Translations under genes and position numbers: made by a program
Notes under the pieces: generated by a model
What the model saw: only the letters and a program-made list of their open reading frames with translations
Databases searched by the model: none
What the model was told of the DNA's origin: nothing
In this document: positions 6,828 to 12,951 of the stretch, piece after piece
Layout of the letters: each line of letters begins with the position of its first letter
How positions within the stretch are numbered: the stretch's first letter is position 1
DNA from: an uncultured Bacteroides sp.
GTDB lineage: Bacteria; Bacteroidota; Bacteroidia; Bacteroidales; Bacteroidaceae
NCBI GenBank assembly: GCA_959606905.1
Contig: CAUHML010000090.1
Location: 1-12,951 of the forward strand
Direction of reading: 5' to 3'
DNA: 12,951 bases

Positions 6828-7529
6828 ATGAAAAAAGTATTATTTGCCGGCCTTTTGGTCCTTGCAGGAGTAAGCGTAAGTGCGCAGAACCTGATAAAAA
6901 ACGAAAAATTCGCCACTGAAGTGAAGACTAAAGTGACTAATGCCAACAAAGCTACCGCAGGAGAGTGGTTTATCATGAATAATGAAGCTGACGGTGTAAC
7001 TACTATTGCTTGGGAAGAAACAGGAGATGCCAAATATCCGAATGCAATGAAATTGGATAACTCCGGTGCTGAAAAGAATCTCTCTTGGTATAAAGCTTTC
7101 CTGGGACAACGTATTACCGATGGTTTGGACAAAGGTATCTATGTTCTTACTTTCTATGCAAAAGCTAAAGAAGCAGGAACTCCGGTCAGTGTATACATCA
7201 AACAGACCAATGAGGAAAAGAACGATAATGGAAAGTACAATACTACTTTCTTCATGCGTAGAGACTATGACGCGGATGCTCAACCGAATGCTTCGGGTGC
7301 ACAATACAATTTTAAAATTAAAGAGGCCGGTAAATGGACTAAAGTAGTGGTTTACTATGATATGGGACAAGTGGTAAATGCTATTAGCAGCAAGAAAGCA
7401 AATGCTAACTTGGAAGTGTCTGATACAGACGATGATGCTGCTATTCTGAAAGATTGTTATGTGGCTATTCTTTCCCAGAACAAAGGTGGTGTTGTAGAAA
7501 TCAGCGACGTGACATTGAAAAAGAAATAA
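6828..7529 (+). CDS. Secreted, probably jelly-roll (CBM4/9-like) protein
   Basis: A 233-residue protein with signal peptide 1-19/20 (ends VSVSAQ). The mature part starts NLIKNEKF. It shows the general pattern of a galactose-binding or CBM4/9 jelly-roll: N-terminal NLIxN, a W-rich strand (GEWFIM), a Q followed by GIYVLTFYAKAKEAGTPVSV (128-onward style strand pair), then GKWTKVVVYYD and a final VVEISDVTLKKK strand. I do not recognise a specific family and infer the fold from this pattern only. It follows the lyase gene by 59 bp with no visible promoter or terminator between, so it is probably co-transcribed and may bind the same polysaccharide. It ends at a strong terminator. Confidence 0.7.
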   Translation: MKKVLFAGLLVLAGVSVSAQNLIKNEKFATEVKTKVTNANKATAGEWFIMNNEADGVTTIAWEETGDAKYPNAMKLDNSGAEKNLSWYKAFLGQRITDGLDKGIYVLTFYAKAKEAGTPVSVYIKQTNEEKNDNGKYNTTFFMRRDYDADAQPNASGAQYNFKIKEAGKWTKVVVYYDMGQVVNAISSKKANANLEVSDTDDDAAILKDCYVAILSQNKGGVVEISDVTLKKK

Positions 7530-7563
7530 AGAGCAAAGGATTTAATATAGTAGGTTAACAAAA

Positions 7564-7610
7564 AAATAGGGCAGTGAAGTAGTGATACTTCGTTGCCCTA
7601 TTTCTTTTGT
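7564..7610. terminator. Bidirectional intrinsic terminator
   Basis: An 18-bp stem (7564-7581 with 7586-7603, two G-U pairs) closes on GTGA. It is flanked by an A-run on the left and TTTCTTTTGTT on the right, so it works in both directions. It lies between the convergent jelly-roll and peptidase genes. Confidence 0.9.
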
Positions 7611-7690
7611 TAATATGAATATAATGGAGAGTTCTGAATAAATAAATGTATGAAACAGTCAATCTTCCTTCGGGACTGATTTCATGCGAT

Positions 7691-8869
7691 TTATTGAATA
7701 CCGAGTTTCTTCTTCAGTTCCTTAGGCAGAGAATCTTTGTGTACCATCACACAGATTGTTTTAGCACGTACATAGCTTTCAGACATATTCAGATAACCTC
7801 CGGATTTGTTGCTTTCCGCTCCCCAGGAATTCTTGGTGATATAATATTTAGTACCATTCTGATCTTTCACAATGCCGGTGATGTGCATCAGGTGGTCGTC
7901 AGTTGTCACAAACTTCTCGTAACCATCCTGACGGATTTCCGGTGTTACGTTGATTTCCGGATAAGGATGTTCAAACTTGAACACTTCGTCCATTCGTTCG
8001 TATTTAGGCATTTTCTCAAAACGGGCACGGTCGGTAGTCGAGTAATCTTTCACATCCTCCACTTGCGGATTGATGGCGATTCCGTTCTTGAAAGAGAAAC
8101 CCTGTTCGCTTACGTCACCGTCCCAACATACGGTATATCCTTTGTTCAGTGCATAGTCGATAGCCCCGATTAGTTCGTCCAACGGAAGATTATACATTGG
8201 CTGGTTTTCCCAGTTGTCGGGAACTTCAGGCGAGAATGTCTCATAATAAGGCTTGTGAGTGAAGCTGGTCAGTTCAACATAATCATCCATATTCAATCCC
8301 AGACTTTCTGTGAAAGATTGAGGAGTATATTCTTTTCCTTTATAAGTGAATTTTTCGGGAAGCTTGCCCAGATAAATATCGAACAGATTATTAATAAGCG
8401 CATCAAATTGCGGAGTACGCTTTTTAGATTCAATATTTGCGTCTACCAATGCTTTGAGGTAGCGTGACAATGCACCGTGATTGTGGTCTTTGTTATCGCC
8501 CGGCAATCCGGTGTACACTTCTTCCGGAACGATTCCCGCTTTCTTATAAGCGTTTTTGAAAGTGTGTGCCAAACTTCCTTCACCGATACTTCCTTTACCA
8601 CGACGGAGATAATTGTCCTCCATCTGATTCATGTACTTTTGGCGGACGATAAACATTTCCGAGAGATCATATTCTCCTTTTCCCATTCGGAGCAGTTCCG
8701 ACTCCATGAAAGAAGCGGTGGCAAAGCACCAGCAGGTTCCTGTGGAACCCTGATCTTTAACAGGCGTTGCTTGGTGAGATACAACGGTTGTGAACTCATA
8801 ACCGGGTGTTTGTGCAAAAGAGGTTACGACCAATAAGAGGAGCGCAACCGACATAAATAGCTTTTTCAT
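7691..8869 (-). CDS. Secreted papain-like cysteine peptidase (C1B, bleomycin hydrolase/PepC-like)
   Basis: A 392-residue exported cysteine peptidase. The signal peptide is 1-20 (ends TSFAQ). The active-site segment DQGSTGTCWCFA gives the oxyanion-hole Q40 and nucleophile C46. DDHLMHITG gives the catalytic His, H326 when aligned to THAMxLTG of PepC. KNSWG gives N347. The long insert between the Cys and His halves and the C-terminal tail fit the bleomycin hydrolase/aminopeptidase C subfamily. The cytosolic enzymes of that family are aminopeptidases; here the signal peptide places it in the periplasm or outside, and specificity is unknown. An unusual Cys (C48) lies two residues after the nucleophile. 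The gene is monocistronic, with its own promoter box abutting the terminator of the small gene upstream. Confidence 0.92.
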   Translation of the reverse strand: MKKLFMSVALLLLVVTSFAQTPGYEFTTVVSHQATPVKDQGSTGTCWCFATASFMESELLRMGKGEYDLSEMFIVRQKYMNQMEDNYLRRGKGSIGEGSLAHTFKNAYKKAGIVPEEVYTGLPGDNKDHNHGALSRYLKALVDANIESKKRTPQFDALINNLFDIYLGKLPEKFTYKGKEYTPQSFTESLGLNMDDYVELTSFTHKPYYETFSPEVPDNWENQPMYNLPLDELIGAIDYALNKGYTVCWDGDVSEQGFSFKNGIAINPQVEDVKDYSTTDRARFEKMPKYERMDEVFKFEHPYPEINVTPEIRQDGYEKFVTTDDHLMHITGIVKDQNGTKYYITKNSWGAESNKSGGYLNMSESYVRAKTICVMVHKDSLPKELKKKLGIQ

Positions 8870-8894
8870 AATGTGTTTTATTATCTTTCTTCTG

Positions 8895-8902
8895 CAAATG
8901 TA
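8895..8902 (-). promoter_or_regulatory. Promoter box of the C1 peptidase gene
   Basis: The minus strand reads TACATTTG (TAnnTTTG), 26 nt before the ATG. TTTC (8923-8926) lies 20 nt upstream, one mismatch from the -33 TTTG. This upstream element falls inside the terminator hairpin of the preceding gene. Confidence 0.6.
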
Positions 8903-8903
8903 T

Positions 8904-8936
8904 AAAAAAAGCGAAGATACTCGAAAGTTCCTCGCT
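8904..8936 (-). terminator. Intrinsic terminator of the 45-codon gene
   Basis: On the minus strand AGCGAGGA pairs with TCTTCGCT (one G-U), continuing after a bulged A into ACT/AGT around a TTCG tetraloop. It is followed by seven T. It lies about 27 nt past the small gene's stop. Confidence 0.85.
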
Positions 8937-8962
8937 CTATTTATTATAATTAGTGTGTTTAT

Positions 8963-9100
8963 TTACATGGCAACCTGCTGTGACAGCAGTTTTTGAAGTT
9001 TACCGTTTAATGTTTGGCACATGGCACCATTTCCCATTGCTTGATAACGTTTAATACGGTACTGTAACATCATAATTTTTTCATTTGCATTCTTTTTCAT
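8963..9100 (-). CDS. 45-residue basic hypothetical protein
   Basis: An ATG-to-TAA frame of 45 codons that I do not recognise as a named family. The peptide is rich in Lys, Gln, Met and Asn, has a single Cys, has no signal peptide or membrane segment, and looks helical and cytosolic (starts MKKNANEKIMMLQYRIKRY; ends SQQVAM). Support for a real gene comes from its surroundings. GAGGAAAC lies 5-12 nt before the ATG, a rare Shine-Dalgarno-like site in this window. A TATCTTTG promoter box lies about 75 nt upstream, and a perfect-looking terminator follows the stop. Coding potential by codon use cannot be measured here. It might instead be a short structured RNA that happens to contain this frame, but the combined signals favour a small protein. 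Confidence 0.7.
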   Translation of the reverse strand: MKKNANEKIMMLQYRIKRYQAMGNGAMCQTLNGKLQKLLSQQVAM

Positions 9101-9173
9101 AATTTGTTTCCTCTTTTTTTGCCCTCCACGTTTTGAAGAGCGGTTTTACATCTTGTTTTCTCTAATAACACTG

Positions 9174-9181
9174 CAAAGATA
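9174..9181 (-). promoter_or_regulatory. Promoter box of the 45-codon gene
   Basis: The minus strand reads TATCTTTG, an exact TAnnTTTG match, giving a leader of about 65 nt. No clear -33 element is present. The rest of the gap 9182-9375 is AT-rich and shows nothing else I can support. Confidence 0.55.
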
Positions 9182-9375
9182 CAAATTGTTTTCGAATTAT
9201 ATGCTGTAAAACATAAAAATCTTCTTTTTCTTTTGAATTTTCTTTTTATAAGGGTTCGAACACGGTCTATATTACAAACCTGTTACAAAATTCCCGGATT
9301 TTCCCATCAATGACAATATTATTCTTATCTATCACATTTTTATGTACTTATCTAGGTATTCAGAAAATATTCTTC

Positions 9376-9383
9376 TATTTTTG
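9376..9383 (+). promoter_or_regulatory. Promoter box of the transglutaminase-like gene
   Basis: TATTTTTG matches TAnnTTTG and ends 41 nt before the ATG at 9425, giving a leader of about 35 nt. No clear -33 element is present. Confidence 0.5.
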
Positions 9384-9424
9384 TCAGTCAGCAACCTTAT
9401 TAATAGAATAAACCAAACACTTAT

Positions 9425-12151
9425 ATGAAAACATTCACCCATCTTTTGTGCGTCCTGATTTTGTCGATTGTACTGTTTGCTTGTAACAATGTTCACTTCC
9501 TCAAAGAAGAATCCTACCGGAATCAAGTAGCTCAAGACTTTGAGCAGAAAAAACAGGCACTTCCTCATGGAGATTTATTTGCAATCTTTGGTGATTCCGC
9601 TCTGTCAGTGTACGAGCGCGAAGCATTGATGTTTCTCTACGCTTATATGCCGATAGGGGATGTGACGGACTATCCGGGAGATTATTACTTGGAGAATGTC
9701 CGGCTGTCGAAGCAGACACGTGGCGAGATGCCTTGGGGCAAAGAGATTCCCGATGAAGTGTTCCGTCATTTTGTTCTGCCGATCCGGGTGAATAACGAGA
9801 ATCTGGATGATTCCCGTCGTGTGTTTTATGATGAACTAAAAGACAGGGTGAAGGGACTGCCGATGAAAGACGCGATATTAGAGGTGAACCACTGGTGTCA
9901 CGAGAAAGTGGTCTATCGTCCGAGTGATGCGCGCACCAGCTCACCATTGGCATCTGTCAAAACAGCGTATGGACGTTGTGGCGAAGAGTCTACATTTACG
10001 GTGGCTGCGCTCCGGGCAGTCGGTATTCCGGCACGGCAAGTGTATACGCCCCGCTGGGCGCATACGGATGACAATCATGCTTGGGTGGAAGCATGGGCGG
10101 ATGGACATTGGTACTTCTTTGGAGCTTGTGAACCGGAACCGGTTTTGAACCTGGGATGGTTTAATTCCCCTGCCAGTCGGGGAATGTTGATGCATACTAA
10201 GGTTTTCGGACGTTACAATGGTCCGGAAGAGATTATGCTTGAGACACCCAATTACACAGAAATTAATGTGATTGATAATTATGCCCCTACTGCCAAAGCT
10301 ATCGTAACGGTGACGGATGCCGACGGTCAACCGGTAGCAGATGCCAAAGTCGAATTTAAGATATACAATTATGCGGAGTTCTATACAGTAGCCACGAAAT
10401 ATACAGATGCAGAGGGGAAAGCCAGCCTGACTGCCGGTAAAGGAGATATGTTGGTTTGGGCATCCCGCAACGGACAATTTGGTTATGCCAAAATCTCATT
10501 TGGAAAAGATGATGCATTGCAACTCTCTTTAAATAGGAAAGAAGGTGAAGCCTATTCCTTGCCAATGGATCTTGTACCTCCGGTGGAAGGAGCGAATATT
10601 CCCGAAGTCACTCCCGAACAACGGGCGGAAAATGATCGGCGGATGGCGCAGGAAGATTCAATCCGCAATGCGTATGTAGCAACAATGATGACGGAAAAAC
10701 AGGCCAAAGAGTGGATAGATCAACTATATGGAAATACCTTACAATCGGAAAAGAAAGAAAAATTAGTAAACTTCCTGGTTGCTTCGCGAGGAAACCACCA
10801 AACCTTGAAAGACTTCCTTTCAGCTATCCGAAAAGAGAAAGACGCTATTTCATGGGAAGAAATACGGGCTATATGGATATTAGAGAGTCTTTCGGCTAAA
10901 GATCTCCGTGATGTAACTCTGGATGTATTGAATGATCATCTGCTGACTAATATCTCGGATTGGGAGAAGATAGAGACTGATTTATTTAAAAGAATGTACC
11001 TCAATCCTCCTCGTATAGCCAATGAGATGTTGACTCCTTATAAAAAGGAACTTCGTGAAGCCATTGAAAAAACAGTGTACCAGTCTGTGCCCGATAGCAT
11101 GAAACGTGATCCCAAAGTATTAATAGAATGGTGTAGAAAAGAGATTAAAATCAATAATGAACTGAATTCCCAACAGATTCCTATCTCTCCGATGGGAGTA
11201 TGGAAAGCACGGGTGGCTGATGAAAAGTCGCGTGATATATTCTTTGTGGCAGCTTACCGGAGCATGGGATGGGCGTCCGCTGCCTGGATTGATGAAGTGA
11301 CCGGAAAGGTGCAGATTCTAAATGAAGAATTTGCAAAGGAAGATGTCAACTTCGATACGGCAGAAGCTGCACAGTCTCGAAAGGGAGTGTTACAAGCGAC
11401 TTACACGCCTATCCGTTCTGTGGAAGATCCTAAATATTATTCGCATTTCACTCTTTCCAAGTTTAAAAACGGCACATTCCAGTTACTTAATTATGACGAA
11501 GGAGAGACGGATATGGGGGATGGAACTACCTGGCGTAATTTGTTAAAATATGGGAGAGAGCTTGATGAAGGCTATTATATGATGGTGACCGGAACTCGGT
11601 TGGCAAGTGACGCGGTGCTTTCCAACAGTACATTTTTTACTATAGAACCCGGTAAGACAACCACCGTTGACCTGGTGATGCGTGAAAGCAAAGATCAGGT
11701 GCAAGTGATCGGCAATTTTAATTCGGAAGCGACCTATCGTCCGGTTGACAGCACTGAACAGCGGAGTATTCTGCAAACCTGTGGACGTGGCTATTTTGTA
11801 GTAGCTGTGCTTGGAGTAGGGCAGGAACCTACCAATCATGCGCTAAGAGATATAGCCGCTTTGGGCAATGACTTCGAACAATGGGGGCGTAAGATGGTCT
11901 TTCTTTTCCCTTCGGAAGAACAATACAAGAAATTTAATGCCGACGAATTTAAAGGACTTCCGTCTATCATCACCTACGGTATTGATGTCGATGACAGCAT
12001 CCGCAAAGAAATAGTGCAGGCTATGAATTTGAACAATTCTATTCTGCCGGTATTTATCATTGCAGATACATTTAATAGGGTAGTCTTTGTTTCTCAAGGA
12101 TATACAATCGGTTTGGGTGAGCAATTGATGAAAGTTGTACATGGGTTATAG
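9425..12151 (+). CDS. Transglutaminase-like lipoprotein with thioredoxin-like C-terminus
   Basis: A 908-residue envelope protein. The lipobox LFAC puts the lipidated Cys at 20. A transglutaminase/peptidase core (about 150-245) has the nucleophile C185 in GRCGEES and H218 in DNHAWVEAW. The third triad position, normally Asp four residues after a Trp, is Gly (W229-YFF-G233), followed by ACEPE. An Ig-like or carboxypeptidase-regulatory-like beta domain follows at about 288-370, then a charged helical region (about 393-560). Residues 560-640 (FFVAAYRSMGWASAA, DEVTGK) resemble a second transglutaminase core without its Cys. The C-terminus (about 785-908) looks thioredoxin-like, with a cis-Pro-type ILPVFII segment but no CxxC. 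Substrate and reaction are unknown; such domains act as transamidases, peptidases or non-catalytic binders. Transcribed alone. Confidence 0.85.
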   Translation: MKTFTHLLCVLILSIVLFACNNVHFLKEESYRNQVAQDFEQKKQALPHGDLFAIFGDSALSVYEREALMFLYAYMPIGDVTDYPGDYYLENVRLSKQTRGEMPWGKEIPDEVFRHFVLPIRVNNENLDDSRRVFYDELKDRVKGLPMKDAILEVNHWCHEKVVYRPSDARTSSPLASVKTAYGRCGEESTFTVAALRAVGIPARQVYTPRWAHTDDNHAWVEAWADGHWYFFGACEPEPVLNLGWFNSPASRGMLMHTKVFGRYNGPEEIMLETPNYTEINVIDNYAPTAKAIVTVTDADGQPVADAKVEFKIYNYAEFYTVATKYTDAEGKASLTAGKGDMLVWASRNGQFGYAKISFGKDDALQLSLNRKEGEAYSLPMDLVPPVEGANIPEVTPEQRAENDRRMAQEDSIRNAYVATMMTEKQAKEWIDQLYGNTLQSEKKEKLVNFLVASRGNHQTLKDFLSAIRKEKDAISWEEIRAIWILESLSAKDLRDVTLDVLNDHLLTNISDWEKIETDLFKRMYLNPPRIANEMLTPYKKELREAIEKTVYQSVPDSMKRDPKVLIEWCRKEIKINNELNSQQIPISPMGVWKARVADEKSRDIFFVAAYRSMGWASAAWIDEVTGKVQILNEEFAKEDVNFDTAEAAQSRKGVLQATYTPIRSVEDPKYYSHFTLSKFKNGTFQLLNYDEGETDMGDGTTWRNLLKYGRELDEGYYMMVTGTRLASDAVLSNSTFFTIEPGKTTTVDLVMRESKDQVQVIGNFNSEATYRPVDSTEQRSILQTCGRGYFVVAVLGVGQEPTNHALRDIAALGNDFEQWGRKMVFLFPSEEQYKKFNADEFKGLPSIITYGIDVDDSIRKEIVQAMNLNNSILPVFIIADTFNRVVFVSQGYTIGLGEQLMKVVHGL

Positions 12152-12171
12152 AAAAGAGGAGGTATACAATA

Positions 12172-12202
12172 ATCGTTAATTCTTGCCCTTAATGCGTTTT
12201 TT
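12172..12202 (+). terminator. Possible weak terminator after the transglutaminase-like gene
   Basis: CGTTAA (12174-12179 region) can pair with TTAATGCG with a bulge, followed by six T. The stem is short and AT-rich, so termination may be partial. Confidence 0.3.
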
Positions 12203-12216
12203 CGGAAAAGAATGAT

Positions 12217-12224
12217 TACGTTTG
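12217..12224 (+). promoter_or_regulatory. Promoter box of the Cys-containing orphan gene
   Basis: TACGTTTG matches TAnnTTTG and ends only 9 nt before the ATG at 12234. If used, it predicts a transcript with almost no leader. Confidence 0.45.
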
Positions 12225-12233
12225 CAGCAAATT

Positions 12234-12671
12234 ATGACTAAGTACATTTTTTGCATATTAGCATGTGCATTTCTGGTATTGGGATTTAGTAATGTTTCCA
12301 ATAAAGAATTGCAGGGATTTCAGAAAAAAACTGAAACCTCGTCTAATGACATGCGATATGAAGCAGTGTCATGCTGTTGCGTTTCTTCTGCCGGCTTCGA
12401 CAAGCCAGGTAAAGATTCTCATTCGCAGTTTGTTGACGAGACATCCACTTGTAATGTTAGTGACTGCATTTTTGATAATATCTCTTTTCCGAGAAGCATT
12501 GTTCCTTTCAAGAACCTGAAGTTCAATACCAATACTGTCATTATACAGATATTGAGCTCTCTGAATGTTATGCTTCCGGAGAATCGTTTGGGGCATACCG
12601 GCCTTGATGTCAATTACACTAAATATTCGTGTAAGTATTACGTCTATACATTGGCGCATATTCTCATTTAG
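12234..12671 (+). CDS. Secreted Cys-containing hypothetical protein
   Basis: A 145-residue protein of unrecognised family. An in-frame TTG at 12222 would add four residues, but it overlaps the promoter box, so the ATG at 12234 is chosen. The N-terminus (MTKYIFCILACAFLVLGF) is a Sec signal or a single membrane anchor; no clean lipobox is visible. The rest has a CCC triplet at residues 47-49, single Cys at 73, 78 and 133, and a hydrophobic C-terminal half with VIIQILSSLNVML. The Cys pattern could mean disulfides or metal binding, but neither is shown. Few charged residues and no repeats are seen. It follows the transglutaminase-like gene by 82 bp on the same strand, apparently from its own promoter. 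Confidence 0.6.
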   Translation: MTKYIFCILACAFLVLGFSNVSNKELQGFQKKTETSSNDMRYEAVSCCCVSSAGFDKPGKDSHSQFVDETSTCNVSDCIFDNISFPRSIVPFKNLKFNTNTVIIQILSSLNVMLPENRLGHTGLDVNYTKYSCKYYVYTLAHILI

Positions 12672-12681
12672 ACTATATTCT

Positions 12682-12689
12682 TATCTTTG
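12682..12689 (+). promoter_or_regulatory. Promoter box with no clear downstream gene
   Basis: TATCTTTG exactly matches the -7 consensus, as in front of the lyase and 45-codon genes. The next 260 bases contain no convincing gene, so it may drive a small RNA, a short peptide, or a gene starting beyond the window. Confidence 0.45.
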
Positions 12690-12951
12690 GGTAAGGTGAG
12701 GTACCTATTCAGATCCTCCATCTACCATCATTTCCTTTATTTATTATCTTAGTTTTATTCATGTTAACATGGAAAACAAAGAATGTATTTCCTATGACTT
12801 GGAACAAAGGACGGATATTGATGTGCCTGTCTTTAAGGATTAAAATATTGTGTTCCCGTTGTGAAACGGGAGTTACGTCGTATAAAAGCAAGGATATTTG
12901 AATAAGATTATACAACCTAATTTTTTATATTACTATGATTCATTTATTACT
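12690..12951 (+). other. Terminal region: short overlapping frames and a hairpin
   Basis: Two short ATG frames overlap here: 46 codons at 12761-12901 (starts MLTWKTKNVF) and 24 codons at 12769-12843 (starts MENKECISYD). Neither has a ribosome site or resembles a family I know. A hairpin CCCGTT-GTGA-AACGGG lies at 12855-12870 without a U-tract. T6 follows at 12921-12926. An ATG at 12935 near the window end could open the next gene. I cannot assign a gene in this stretch. Confidence 0.3.

Noticed and set aside
4834..7529. Complete polysaccharide utilisation locus
   Set aside because: No SusC/SusD pair, sulfatase, or hybrid two-component or anti-sigma regulator is present on either side.
7646..8173. 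175-codon plus-strand frame
   Set aside because: It is antisense to the C1 peptidase, whose motifs are intact.
9332..9568. 78-codon minus-strand frame upstream of the transglutaminase-like gene
   Set aside because: It overlaps that gene's promoter and lipobox on the opposite strand and has no family features.
12222..12233. TTG start adding four residues to the Cys-containing orphan
   Set aside because: It overlaps the probable -7 box, and the ATG at 12234 opens directly into a normal signal sequence.
12709..12915. 68-codon minus-strand frame in the terminal region
   Set aside because: No promoter or ribosome site is seen, the composition is like AT-rich intergenic DNA, and it overlaps other short frames equally unsupported.

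Overview
The window looks like chromosomal DNA of a gut Bacteroides (order Bacteroidales). GC content is moderate to low. Almost every gene is preceded by the Bacteroidetes sigma-factor -7 box TAnnTTTG and lacks a strong Shine-Dalgarno sequence. Most products carry Sec or lipoprotein signals, and the families present (heparinase II/III-like lyase, DUF1016 nuclease, DUF4419, secreted C1 peptidase, transglutaminase-like lipoprotein) are common in Bacteroides. The exact species cannot be read from the sequence.

Layout. Positions 1-54 are the 3' tRNA-like end of ssrA (tmRNA), followed by a strong intrinsic terminator (91-140). Next come two minus-strand accessory genes: a secreted DUF4419 protein (1696-3123) and a DUF1016/YhcG-type PDDEXK nuclease (256-1548). 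Each has its own promoter, and a 14-bp-arm hairpin lies between them. dinB (DNA polymerase IV) is on the plus strand at 3330-4421. A 412-bp gene-free stretch (4422-4833) holds several families of diverged 21-23 bp tandem units, partly mirror-image, and ends in the promoter of a two-gene unit: a secreted heparinase II/III-like polysaccharide lyase (4834-6768) and a secreted, probably jelly-roll protein (6828-7529). A bidirectional terminator (7564-7603) separates these from a minus-strand secreted papain-like (C1B, bleomycin-hydrolase-like) peptidase (7691-8869). Upstream of the peptidase, on the same strand, is an independent 45-codon gene (8963-9100) with its own promoter and terminator. A large plus-strand transglutaminase-like lipoprotein (9425-12151) and a Cys-containing secreted orphan (12234-12671) follow. 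The last 280 bases hold a good promoter but no convincing gene.

How the genes relate. The lyase and the jelly-roll protein probably act together on an extracellular or periplasmic uronic-acid polysaccharide, but no SusC/SusD pair, sulfatase or sensor is visible, so this is not a classical polysaccharide utilisation locus. The peptidase and the transglutaminase-like protein are separately transcribed envelope proteins. The block next to ssrA is plausibly an accessory insertion, although no duplicated attachment site was found.

The observations most worth following are the mirror-repeat array behind dinB, the 45-residue gene, the non-canonical transglutaminase active site with a possible degenerate second copy, and the duplicated palindrome inside the DUF1016 gene.
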